A stretch of 64,000 bases of DNA, taken from positions 1 to 64,000 of the forward strand of contig NZ_JACRSZ010000018.1 in NCBI RefSeq assembly GCF_014385005.1, given 5' to 3'. Origin of the DNA: Jingyaoa shaoxingensis (lineage in GTDB: Bacteria > Bacillota > Clostridia > Lachnospirales > Lachnospiraceae). Position numbers and translations under genes: made by a program. Below the pieces are notes generated by a model. That model saw only the letters and a list, made by a program, of their open reading frames with translations, was not told the DNA's origin and ran no database searches. Positions 7,276-15,251 of the stretch are shown piece by piece; the first letter of the stretch is position 1; the number at the start of each line of letters is the position of its first letter.

Positions 7276-8760
7276 TTAGTCCAGTAGTGCATTGACCATA
7301 TCTTTGTCAAATACCACCTGCGGTACATGATCTACCTCTATCTGATACAGTGCATTGGCTGCAATATGTTCTGCTGCCTGCTCCAGATCACGGATACCGG
7401 AAGTATCACGGTATCGGTCAATTACCGCATCCAGCGCATCCTCTGTCACAATACATTCTTCTTCCTTCAGGCTCATGCGTCTGAGAACCTTTGGGAGTGC
7501 AAATTTTGAGAAAATGACCTTCTTCTCTTCTGTAGTATAGTCTGGGATCTCAATCACTGCAAAACGGGACATCAACGGTGCACTGATCTGATCCTTTTCA
7601 TTGGCTGTGGCAATCGGATATACACCCACAGTTGGAATCATGCATTCCATATAGTTATCTGTAAATCCCAGATTATCCAGAAGGGTCAGCAGTACGTCTG
7701 CCGGATTGCCGTTGCCTTTTCCGGAATTTGCTTTATCCAGCTCATTGATGATAAATACCAGATTGGACGCCCCTGCCATGGAAAATGCATCCATGATAAT
7801 ACCCGGCTTGGCATTGGCATAGATTCTGGAGCTTCCGGTAAGCTGTTCCGGATCATTGATTGAGCTCATATCCAACGTGGTCCACGGAAGCTTTAAAATC
7901 CGGGCAACTGCATAGGCAATCTGGGACTTTCCGGTACCTGCCGGTCCGATCAGGAGAAGTCCGTATGCCGGAAGGGTATGGGTACGGTTGATCTGGATAA
8001 TGGTCTCAATGATACGCTGCTTTACCCGCTCCATACCATACAGTTCCTCATCCAGAATTCTTCTGGCTTCCTGCGGATCAATCGCTTCAAAATAATTATT
8101 CTTCCACTGAATATTCATCATAATAGACAAAGCTCTTTGCGCATGACGCCGTTCCTCCTGAGACACCTCATGGGATCTGGCCACTGCCAGATTTCTTCTT
8201 GCCCAGAGGCGAATGTTATCCGGCATAGTTCGACCGGCACAGGTCATAAAATCGGTGATGCTCTGTATGCTGGTCAGCTTCATTTCATCTCCTGTCTCTT
8301 CCCGGTCTTCCTCTTCTACTTCATCTTCCGGCGCACTGCTTTCCAGAAGACGTTCAATCATGAACTGTAAGAATCCGTCTTCCGCTGATAACTTGGTTCC
8401 GCCTCCAAATGCGATCTCACGAATCTTATAGACTGCGTATCCTTCTTCCAGATTCTCCCCTGAAAGACACACATTGATATGATTCTCTCCCAGCCAGCGC
8501 AGAAGACTGACAAATCTCGCATCAATCTTCAGAATATCTGCCCGGATAGTCTCATCATCTTCTTTAAACTCAAATGCGGTTCTCTTCGTTGGATTTAAAA
8601 AGATACCGCAGGAATGGTGTTTCCATTTGTTCTTACTGTTATCCAGCACCATAATCGGCTGCTGTGGTGTTGGGCTTGAATTATCCGAATAAAATACTTC
8701 ATAAGTGCACTCTGTAATCTTTTTACTCTCAGATGCACCGCTAAAATCAAATACTGGCAT
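7276..8760 (-). CDS. Lon-like AAA+ ATPase lacking the protease domain
   Basis: 494 residues. An unknown N-terminal part (1-165, with an acidic patch at 143-160) precedes a helical region and an AAA+ module: Walker A GPAGTGKS at 272-279, Walker B FIINELDK near 336-343, sensor ATANEK near 385, then a helical lid. Around Walker A it resembles Lon, but the protein ends after the lid, so the Ser-Lys protease domain is absent. It lies 16 nt after the polyamine-binding-protein gene with GAGG before the ATG, so it is cotranscribed with potABCD. It could be a chaperone-like remodeller of a membrane or RNA-protein target. Function unknown. Confidence 0.8.
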   Translation of the reverse strand: MPVFDFSGASESKKITECTYEVFYSDNSSPTPQQPIMVLDNSKNKWKHHSCGIFLNPTKRTAFEFKEDDETIRADILKIDARFVSLLRWLGENHINVCLSGENLEEGYAVYKIREIAFGGGTKLSAEDGFLQFMIERLLESSAPEDEVEEEDREETGDEMKLTSIQSITDFMTCAGRTMPDNIRLWARRNLAVARSHEVSQEERRHAQRALSIMMNIQWKNNYFEAIDPQEARRILDEELYGMERVKQRIIETIIQINRTHTLPAYGLLLIGPAGTGKSQIAYAVARILKLPWTTLDMSSINDPEQLTGSSRIYANAKPGIIMDAFSMAGASNLVFIINELDKANSGKGNGNPADVLLTLLDNLGFTDNYMECMIPTVGVYPIATANEKDQISAPLMSRFAVIEIPDYTTEEKKVIFSKFALPKVLRRMSLKEEECIVTEDALDAVIDRYRDTSGIRDLEQAAEHIAANALYQIEVDHVPQVVFDKDMVNALLD

Positions 8761-8776
8761 ATATATTTTCCTCTTT

Positions 8777-10303
8777 TTAATTCTGTGTATGTTTTTTCTT
8801 CATATTACGAATCAGACATACCAGTATTACTATAACAAGAATAGCTGTAATTGTCCATATCCATGCCGGAACATCGTGAATATTAAAGCAGCGGACACTG
8901 ACCCACATCTGATTGATTGCCTGGTTCTGTGCATCATCAAAATAAATCATGATGGATGATCTCTCCATGGCATCTGCATCCGGATACTGGGCATACAGCT
9001 GCCGTCTCGCCTGTTCTGCCGGTGCAGTAATCACATAATCTTCGCTGTCTGTATCTTCCGTAAAGAAATACGCAAGATCATAGTCTACTGTCTCTTCTTC
9101 CTCATCTTCTGCCCCATAATTCCAGTCGGCATACTCAAAGACTCTTGGGTCGTCCCCTCCGGAAATGACAGAAGTATAGCCAATATAGTACATATTCCGG
9201 ATAGCATTGTCCGGTCTGGAATTAAAATTAATAAATGCCTCTGCCGCCTGCTGCTTGTCTTTATCTTCTCCGATACCGCTTTTCAGCATGACCCATCCGT
9301 CAAAATATATATTGGTCGATTCTTCCGGTACCGCATAATCCAAAAATACGCCATCTTCTTCTGCCTGATCCATGGTGTAGACCGCATCACCGGACCACTG
9401 ATAATTCGCCAGCACCTTTCCGGTAATCATATCTGCTTTTCCGGAATCTGTTTCAAAGGAATAGGCATTATTTTTAACATCCTGCAGATAATCCTGAACT
9501 GCCTGAATGGTCTCCGGCGAGGTGTCATTCATCTCATCCACCAGCTTTTGCCTGTAATCCGGATCATTACGAAAACTGTCTGACGTAAGCAGATCGGATT
9601 TCAGTGCACCAACTGCTGCAAAATAGGAATCTCTCACATTATCTTTGATCGTTACCTGACGTTTATAATCCGGATTGTCAAGGATCTTCCAGCTTCTGGC
9701 ATCCTCTTCGCTGACTTCTTCCGGATTGTATACAATACCGGTCAGTCCCCACATATATCCAGCCGCATATTTTCCCCATGTTTCTCCGTTGATTTCATTA
9801 TTTTCGAAAATATTTCGGATGTAAGGAGAAACGCCTTTGCTGTAATAATTGTTCTCGTCTGTCTCGTCAAAGAAATGATCTGACAGTGGAACCAGTCTGT
9901 CCTCTGCCATCAGCTTCATAATCATATATTCAGACGGGCAGACCAGATCATATACATCTCCCAATGTCAGCATATTGTATAGGTCTTCATTGGTTCCGAA
10001 CGTAGAATACTCTACATTCACCTTTACGCCGTAAGTTTCATAATACCATTCTTCAAAATCCTTCACCATGGAATTCTCACCAATGATATCTCCGCTTTCC
10101 AGATCAATCGTTTCATCCTCATCCCAGTCACCCAGGTCAATATACTCTTCCCAGTTGCATACACGCAGAGTCACTTCTTTTGCACTGGTATCTTTTTCTT
10201 CTGCAAAAGCATAACTTCCCGTCAGAGATGCATAAGGATATCCAGACACAGCCAGGGCTACAGTTGCCGCCAGCGTCATACCGGTTCTGATTTTCTTTTT
10301 CAT
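8777..10303 (-). CDS. potD: spermidine/putrescine-type ABC transporter, substrate-binding protein
   Basis: 508 residues, much longer than usual PotD (~350). An N-terminal signal sequence (1-34) lacks a lipobox cysteine; the PotD-like binding domain follows (VCNWEEYIDLGDWD is the typical start). A hydrophobic helix near the C-terminus (WIWTITAILVIVILVCLI) followed by RNMKKKHTQN suggests a C-terminal membrane anchor. An inserted acidic stretch EDEEEETVD is also unusual. Start ATG lies directly after the potC stop (TAAGATG) with GGTGG about 9 nt upstream. Final gene of the transporter set before the AAA+ gene. Ligand is inferred to be a polyamine from family and neighbours. Confidence 0.88.
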   Translation of the reverse strand: MKKKIRTGMTLAATVALAVSGYPYASLTGSYAFAEEKDTSAKEVTLRVCNWEEYIDLGDWDEDETIDLESGDIIGENSMVKDFEEWYYETYGVKVNVEYSTFGTNEDLYNMLTLGDVYDLVCPSEYMIMKLMAEDRLVPLSDHFFDETDENNYYSKGVSPYIRNIFENNEINGETWGKYAAGYMWGLTGIVYNPEEVSEEDARSWKILDNPDYKRQVTIKDNVRDSYFAAVGALKSDLLTSDSFRNDPDYRQKLVDEMNDTSPETIQAVQDYLQDVKNNAYSFETDSGKADMITGKVLANYQWSGDAVYTMDQAEEDGVFLDYAVPEESTNIYFDGWVMLKSGIGEDKDKQQAAEAFINFNSRPDNAIRNMYYIGYTSVISGGDDPRVFEYADWNYGAEDEEEETVDYDLAYFFTEDTDSEDYVITAPAEQARRQLYAQYPDADAMERSSIMIYFDDAQNQAINQMWVSVRCFNIHDVPAWIWTITAILVIVILVCLIRNMKKKHTQN

Positions 10304-10304
10304 C

Positions 10305-11105
10305 TTACGCATCCACCCTTTCTGAGCCATTCTTGTTCGCCCGCAGATTCATTACAGCCACAAGTACCAGCACAATCAGGAAAATCACTGTGGACAATGC
10401 CCATAGCGCTGTTTTGATGGTAGTCTGAGCCCCCTTCGTCGCATTTACCACATAGGTACTGATGGTATCAAAGGTGGCCGGCTTGGTATAAGTGGCAACA
10501 AAATAATCATCCAGAGACAGTGTCACTGCTAGGGCAAATCCTGAGATAATACCCGGCAGGATCTGTGGAATCACGATCTGTATCAGCGCCACAAAAGGGG
10601 TTGCCCCAAGGTCAAGCGCCGCTTCATAGATACTTGGATCCATCTGCCGGATCTTTGGCATAACTGACAGATAAACAAAAGGAGCGCACAGAATCACATG
10701 TCCTACTACCAGCGGTACAAAGGTATCTTTGCTTACTCCCAGTACCACTACCAGTAAAATACACAGGGAAAAACCGGTTACTACATCTGCATTAACTACC
10801 GGCACCTGATTCATGGTGGAGATCACCTTTGTCGTCTTCTTTTTGGAATAAAAGGCACCGATGGCACCCATGGTTCCAAGTAGGGTAGCCAGAAACGCTG
10901 CTCCCAGTGCAAGAAGAATCGTTCCGCCAATCATCCCCAAAAGCTCCGGTGTGGTAAATAAGGTCACATAATTATGAAGGGAGAAGCCTCGAATCGCACC
11001 TATATTGGTGGCATCTGTAAAGCTGTATACTGCCAGGATAAAAATCGGCAGGTAAAGAAACAGCAGTACAAGCCCAAGAAACATTCCTTTGATATATTTT
11101 CTCAT
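10305..11105 (-). CDS. potC: spermidine/putrescine-type ABC transporter permease PotC
   Basis: 266 residues, about six membrane helices, of the PotC/CysW permease family. The EAA loop that contacts the ATPase is visible as YEAALDLGATPFVALIQIVIPQ. It pairs with PotB in the membrane to pass polyamines delivered by the binding protein. The start ATG touches the upstream potB stop region (ATTATAACAGG gap of nil length), so the genes are translationally coupled. Length and topology are normal for the family. Confidence 0.92.
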   Translation of the reverse strand: MRKYIKGMFLGLVLLFLYLPIFILAVYSFTDATNIGAIRGFSLHNYVTLFTTPELLGMIGGTILLALGAAFLATLLGTMGAIGAFYSKKKTTKVISTMNQVPVVNADVVTGFSLCILLVVVLGVSKDTFVPLVVGHVILCAPFVYLSVMPKIRQMDPSIYEAALDLGATPFVALIQIVIPQILPGIISGFALAVTLSLDDYFVATYTKPATFDTISTYVVNATKGAQTTIKTALWALSTVIFLIVLVLVAVMNLRANKNGSERVDA

Positions 11106-11899
11106 TATAACAGGGCACCTCCTCTCGTATTTTCTTCCTCTGAGCCGCCTGTCAGTAAAGTAAACAGACAGATAATTCCCAGCAGGATCAGTGCAATCAT
11201 GGATCCGCCGTGCCAGTTGTAGGCTGCAAAATAGCTGCCAATCAAGCTGCCCATGATGTAAGTGCTGTTATACAGCATATCCAGTACTACATAGTTGGTC
11301 ATCGCCGGTAAAAATACCATGGACACACCACTGATAATACCTGGTACGGATAACGGCAGTGTGATTTTCAAAAATGTTTCAAATTCATTAGCGCCAAGAT
11401 CCATGGCCGCTTCCCGCAGTGCCTTATCCAGCCTTGATATGGTGGTGTAGATCGGCAGGATCATAAATGGCAGGAAGTCATAGGTCATACCTATCACCGC
11501 ATTCAGAAACGGATGCATGGCAAGATTGCCTTCCAGCACAGTCAGTACTTCTTTTAATGCCGTAATACGCAGTGAAAAATTGATCCACATCGGCATAACA
11601 AACAGCATCAGAATCACGGACTTACTTTTAATATTGCTGAATGCCAGAATATAGGCAATCGGATAGGCCAGCAAAAGACATACTGCTGTAGTCACAATTG
11701 CCAGGGCAAAACTGTAGCACAAGGTTCCAAGCGTATTTGGATTCGTGAAGAATCCAGTCAGATTGGCAATGGTAAACTGCCCCTGTCCATCTGTAAACGC
11801 ATAATAAAATAATACAAGCAGCGGAGCAATCACAAATACAAATAAAAATAATGCATAAGGAACTCCGAGACTTTTTCTGGAAAATGAAAATTTACGCAT
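11105..11899 (-). CDS. potB: spermidine/putrescine-type ABC transporter permease PotB
   Basis: 264 residues, six predicted membrane helices, PotB/CysU-type permease. The EAA motif reads REAAMDLGANEFETFLKITLPL near residue 175. Its last base overlaps the first of potC. The protein ends with a short polar tail (TGGSEEENTRGGALL). It lies 9 nt after potA and forms the transmembrane channel with PotC. Confidence 0.92.
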   Translation of the reverse strand: MRKFSFSRKSLGVPYALFLFVFVIAPLLVLFYYAFTDGQGQFTIANLTGFFTNPNTLGTLCYSFALAIVTTAVCLLLAYPIAYILAFSNIKSKSVILMLFVMPMWINFSLRITALKEVLTVLEGNLAMHPFLNAVIGMTYDFLPFMILPIYTTISRLDKALREAAMDLGANEFETFLKITLPLSVPGIISGVSMVFLPAMTNYVVLDMLYNSTYIMGSLIGSYFAAYNWHGGSMIALILLGIICLFTLLTGGSEEENTRGGALL

Positions 11900-11908
11900 A
11901 TCCGTCTC

Positions 11909-13348
11909 CTATCTCTTTAATGCAAACTTCATCTTATCTACCGGCATGAGAAGTCCTACCTGGTCATCCATGTTCCACAGGTATTCATCATTGACTATGA
12001 AATCCTGTTCCAGATCTGTATGAATGACATAGCTGTAATGGTCACCTTTATAGATCAGATTGCTGATATATCCCTGTACAATTCCTTCTTCCATATTGTC
12101 TGTCATATGAATATCGGAAGGCTGGATAGAAACCATGATCTTGGTTTTCTTCGGATCAATTACTTCTCCATGAGCATCCAGAAGCGTTCCATCCTCTGTT
12201 CTTCTGCTTCCTTTGATAATCTTTGTCACGCTGGTATCCAGAATATGGCCATTGTATTCCAGGTGGAAGTCCTGGTTAATATCTGCTGAAAAGATATTGG
12301 TATGGTCTTCTGCAATCATAATATGAATATTCTGAGGATCTACCTTCATGCCTACCCGTTCTCCCGGTGCAGCAGACTTTACAGACTGAATCACCATTTC
12401 ATTCTTACCTGAAACCACGGTAATCTCATAATGCATGCCCTTGAAGATCACAGAATCTACCACTCCCGAGATAATTCCCTGTCCCGGCGGGGTCAGTTCC
12501 ACATCTTCCGGACGGACAACTGCTGTAATATGAGTTCCCTGTTCAATATCATCAACGCATTCAAATTCACCGCCACAGAAACGTGCTTTCAACTTACCGG
12601 TCATGATACCATTAAAGATATTACTTTCTCCGATAAAGTCAGCCACAAAAGCATTCTTTGGCTCATTATAAATATCTTCCGGTGTACCGATCTGCTGCAT
12701 TTTTCCTTCTGACATAACCACAATCTTATCTGACATGGTCAGTGCTTCTTCCTGATCATGAGTTACATAGATGAAGGTAATTCCAAGTTCATCGTGCATA
12801 GCTTTTAACTCGATCTGCATCTCTTTTCTCATCTTCAGATCCAGCGCACCCAGCGGTTCATCCAAAAGCAGTATTTCCGGCTCGTTTACCAGTGCTCTTG
12901 CTATGGCAATTCTCTGCTGCTGTCCACCGGAAAGCGTAGACACACTACGATTCTCAAACCCTTCTAGATCTACCAGTGCCAGCACCTTTTTCACCTTTTT
13001 TTCAATCACATCCTTCGGTGTTTTTTTCTGCTTCAGCCCGAACGCAATATTCTCAAAAATATTCATATGTGGGAATAAGGCATAACGCTGGAATACCGTA
13101 TTGATTGGCCGTTTATTCGGAGGAAGATTCGTGATTGGCTTCCCATTTAATAAAATCTCTCCCGATGTCGGGATGTCAAATCCTGCAATCATTCGTAAAG
13201 TTGTTGTCTTTCCACATCCGGAAGGACCAAGGAATGTAACAAACTCTCCCCGTTTTACTTCCAGATTAAAATCTTCTACCGCCGAGAACCCATCCTCGTA
13301 GGTTCTGGTAATATGCTTCAGTTCAATGATATTTTCTGATGTTCCCAT
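11909..13348 (-). CDS. potA: spermidine/putrescine-type ABC transporter ATP-binding protein
   Basis: 479 residues against ~350-380 for ordinary PotA. ATPase domain: Walker A GPSGCGKTT 41-49, signature LSGGQ 139-143, Walker B LLLDEP 160-165. The C-terminal half seems to hold two TOBE-like repeats: RPEDVEL...VDSVIFKGMHYEI and, about 140 residues later, QPSDIHM...ISNLIYKGDHYSYVI. The second repeat explains the extra length. It energises PotBC from the cytoplasmic face. Start ATG has GAGGGAG 6 nt upstream. It follows the XRE-cupin gene after a 140-nt gap. Confidence 0.92.
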   Translation of the reverse strand: MGTSENIIELKHITRTYEDGFSAVEDFNLEVKRGEFVTFLGPSGCGKTTTLRMIAGFDIPTSGEILLNGKPITNLPPNKRPINTVFQRYALFPHMNIFENIAFGLKQKKTPKDVIEKKVKKVLALVDLEGFENRSVSTLSGGQQQRIAIARALVNEPEILLLDEPLGALDLKMRKEMQIELKAMHDELGITFIYVTHDQEEALTMSDKIVVMSEGKMQQIGTPEDIYNEPKNAFVADFIGESNIFNGIMTGKLKARFCGGEFECVDDIEQGTHITAVVRPEDVELTPPGQGIISGVVDSVIFKGMHYEITVVSGKNEMVIQSVKSAAPGERVGMKVDPQNIHIMIAEDHTNIFSADINQDFHLEYNGHILDTSVTKIIKGSRRTEDGTLLDAHGEVIDPKKTKIMVSIQPSDIHMTDNMEEGIVQGYISNLIYKGDHYSYVIHTDLEQDFIVNDEYLWNMDDQVGLLMPVDKMKFALKR

Positions 13349-13378
13349 TTGGCTCCCTCTCTTCTTTCTTAATAATTG

Positions 13379-13397
13379 CTAAAATGTCAACATTTAG
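13379..13397. promoter_or_regulatory. possible operator upstream of potA
   Basis: Imperfect palindrome CTAAAATGTCAACATTTAG about 30-50 nt before the potA start. Its left arm TTGCTAAA matches the repeats upstream of the XRE-cupin regulator gene (14073-14084), so that regulator may also bind here. Confidence 0.35.
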
Positions 13398-13488
13398 ATT
13401 ACACGGATTGTTACATGCTTCGCGCTCTCATCTTTCCGTTCCACTTCGGTCGGTGCAAGGCTTGTGCTGCTGGCACATAGCCCTATAA

Positions 13489-14046
13489 TCAGAACATTGG
13501 TGGTGTACTGATCCAGATAAACTTTGCCGGCCGCTGTCCCGGATTCTCAATGCGGTGTATCTTCTTGGCGGGATAATAGAAGCTCTCTCCAGCCTTGACA
13601 TGATAGATCTGATCTCCCAGGATCACATTCAGTCTCCCTGACATGACGTATCCGAATTCTTCTCCGTCATGAGGCTTGTCTTCTTCCAGTGTCTGATGTG
13701 GCTGGACTACTACCAGCAGTGGTTCCATGCGGTAACGCTGGGCAGTCGGCACGATCCACTGAATGCTATTCCCTGCATCGTCGATTTTTTCGAAATATCC
13801 TTTTTCAGAAAATACCACCTGTTCTTCTTCCGTTTCTTTGAAAAAATCTGCAGCAGTGGTTCCAAGACACTCGATCAGATCCAAAAGGGTCACAACCGAC
13901 GGAGAAACCTGTCCTCTTTCCAGCTGGGAAATAAATCCCTTGGTCAGTTCTGTGCGGTCTGCCAGTTCCTGTTGGGTCAGTCCGTTGCGGTTTCTCAGGT
14001 CCCGGATTTTTCTTCCGATCTTCTCGTTAATATATTCCAGTTCCAT
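13489..14046 (-). CDS. XRE-family regulator with C-terminal cupin domain
   Basis: 185 residues: helix-turn-helix at about 9-62 (LRNRNGLTQQELADRTELTKG) and a small cupin barrel at about 110-180 (HDGEEFGYVMSGRL, GESFYYPAKKIHRIEN). This HTH-cupin layout is that of PuuR-like regulators, many of which control polyamine genes, and potABCD follows on the same strand. GGAGG lies 13 nt before the ATG, rather far, so the exact start is not certain. Its promoter is overlapped by three copies of an AAGTTTA repeat, a sign of autoregulation. Ligand binding by the cupin is inferred. Confidence 0.88.
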   Translation of the reverse strand: MELEYINEKIGRKIRDLRNRNGLTQQELADRTELTKGFISQLERGQVSPSVVTLLDLIECLGTTAADFFKETEEEQVVFSEKGYFEKIDDAGNSIQWIVPTAQRYRMEPLLVVVQPHQTLEEDKPHDGEEFGYVMSGRLNVILGDQIYHVKAGESFYYPAKKIHRIENPGQRPAKFIWISTPPMF

Positions 14047-14072
14047 TCTGAAATGTTCGCCTCCGATTTTTC

Positions 14073-14140
14073 TTTGCTAAACTTAAAATATGTTTTTACT
14101 AAACTTTTCTCCAAGAAGAAATTATACTACTAATAAACTT
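14073..14140. promoter_or_regulatory. three direct operator-like repeats at the XRE-cupin promoter
   Basis: Written on the plus strand: TTTGCTAAACTT (14073-14084), TTTACTAAACTT (14095-14106) and ACTAATAAACTT (14129-14140). They are spaced 22 and 34 bp, about two and three helix turns, and flank or overlap the -10 region. They probably bind the XRE-cupin protein. Confidence 0.6.
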
Positions 14141-14148
14141 TCTGTCAA
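14121..14148 (-). promoter_or_regulatory. promoter of XRE-cupin / pot operon
   Basis: Minus strand TTGACA (14148-14143), 16-nt spacer, TATAAT (14126-14121): both hexamers are consensus. Confidence 0.85.
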
Positions 14149-14351
14149 TTATTAATATGATTCCCAGGCTCTTGTTCTTGTATTTATTTCAGTACAATAC
14201 TATATATCTTCCGATATCTGCATTTTCCTTTTTACACTCTTGCGCATCTCGTCTTTTCGAATTAAAAAAACAGGGGTATAATGATCCTGACTATGAATAC
14301 TTGGCAGTAATTGTTTTTTCACAATTACGCATTACAAAGGAGATTGGATAT

Positions 14352-15251
14352 ATGAACTGGATGGATCAGGCCGGTGTCAGCCCTGAACTGCAAAACGAAA
14401 TGGAACGCTTCCGAAAGCGTTTTGATAAAGAATCTGTTCCGGAAGGAATACGAGGGGTGCAGGAGCCTCCCCGTTTCCATTACCTGGGAAAGGAGATATT
14501 AGAAAAGGCAATCTGTGCGCTGCTGTGTGAAAAGAATCTGCTTCTGGCAGGACCAAAGGCAACCGGAAAAAATGTGCTGGCAGAAAATCTTGCCTGGATC
14601 TTCGGGCGTCCCAGCTGGAATGTGTCCTTTCATGTGAATGTGGATGCCTCTTATCTGATCGGAACGGATACCTTCGACGGGGAAAAAGTAGTCTTCCGTC
14701 CAGGTCCTATTTATCAGTGTGCGCAATATGGGGGATTTAGTATTCTGGATGAAATCAACATGGCAAAAAACGAAGCTATGGCTGTACTTCACGCCACACT
14801 GGATTACCGCCGGATTCTGGAAGTGTCAGGCTACGACCGGATCACCCTGCATCCTGCCACTCGTTTTATCGGCACCATGAATTACGGATATGCCGGAACC
14901 AGAGAATTAAATGAGGCTCTGGGATCTCGTTTTCTGGTTCTCCAGATGCCTGTGATAACTGAAAAACAACTGACTCATCTGTTAAAGGCAGAATATCCGG
15001 AAATCAGCAAAGCTATGTGCCGTCAGCTCTGTGCTATCTTTTATGAGCTGGATGGCAAGGCAGAAAATGCAGAAATCAGTCCGCGAGCTGTGGATCTTCG
15101 TGGACTTCTTGATGCTGTTGCCCTGATGAAGCTTGGACTTTCCCCTCTGGATGCCTGCGATATGGGACTGTCCAACAAGGTTTTTGATTCTACGGAACGA
15201 GCCATTGTTCACGATGTCATTGCAGCGAGGGTCCCAAAGTCATGGAACTGA
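14352..15251 (+). CDS. AAA+ ATPase, MoxR/CbbQ-like
   Basis: 299 residues of the AAA_5 (CbbQ/NorQ/MoxR-like) group, chaperones that remodel a target with a VWA partner. Walker A reads GPKATGKN (67-74), with Asn in place of the usual Ser/Thr after Lys; Walker B FSILDEIN (129-136); sensor-type GTMNYG near 176. Start set at ATG 14352 with AAGGAG 9 nt upstream, 65 codons inside the longest open frame. A TATAAT at 14277-14282 and an 8-bp leader hairpin (14307-14314 / 14321-14328) precede it. It overlaps the VWA gene by 10 nt, so the two are coupled. Target not evident from neighbours. Confidence 0.85.
   Translation: MNWMDQAGVSPELQNEMERFRKRFDKESVPEGIRGVQEPPRFHYLGKEILEKAICALLCEKNLLLAGPKATGKNVLAENLAWIFGRPSWNVSFHVNVDASYLIGTDTFDGEKVVFRPGPIYQCAQYGGFSILDEINMAKNEAMAVLHATLDYRRILEVSGYDRITLHPATRFIGTMNYGYAGTRELNEALGSRFLVLQMPVITEKQLTHLLKAEYPEISKAMCRQLCAIFYELDGKAENAEISPRAVDLRGLLDAVALMKLGLSPLDACDMGLSNKVFDSTERAIVHDVIAARVPKSWN

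Noticed and set aside
14157..14351. N-terminal extension of the AAA+ protein by 65 residues
   Set aside because: The extension has no ribosome site, contains the promoter-like TATAAT and reads as low-complexity sequence; ATG 14352 has AAGGAG at good spacing.
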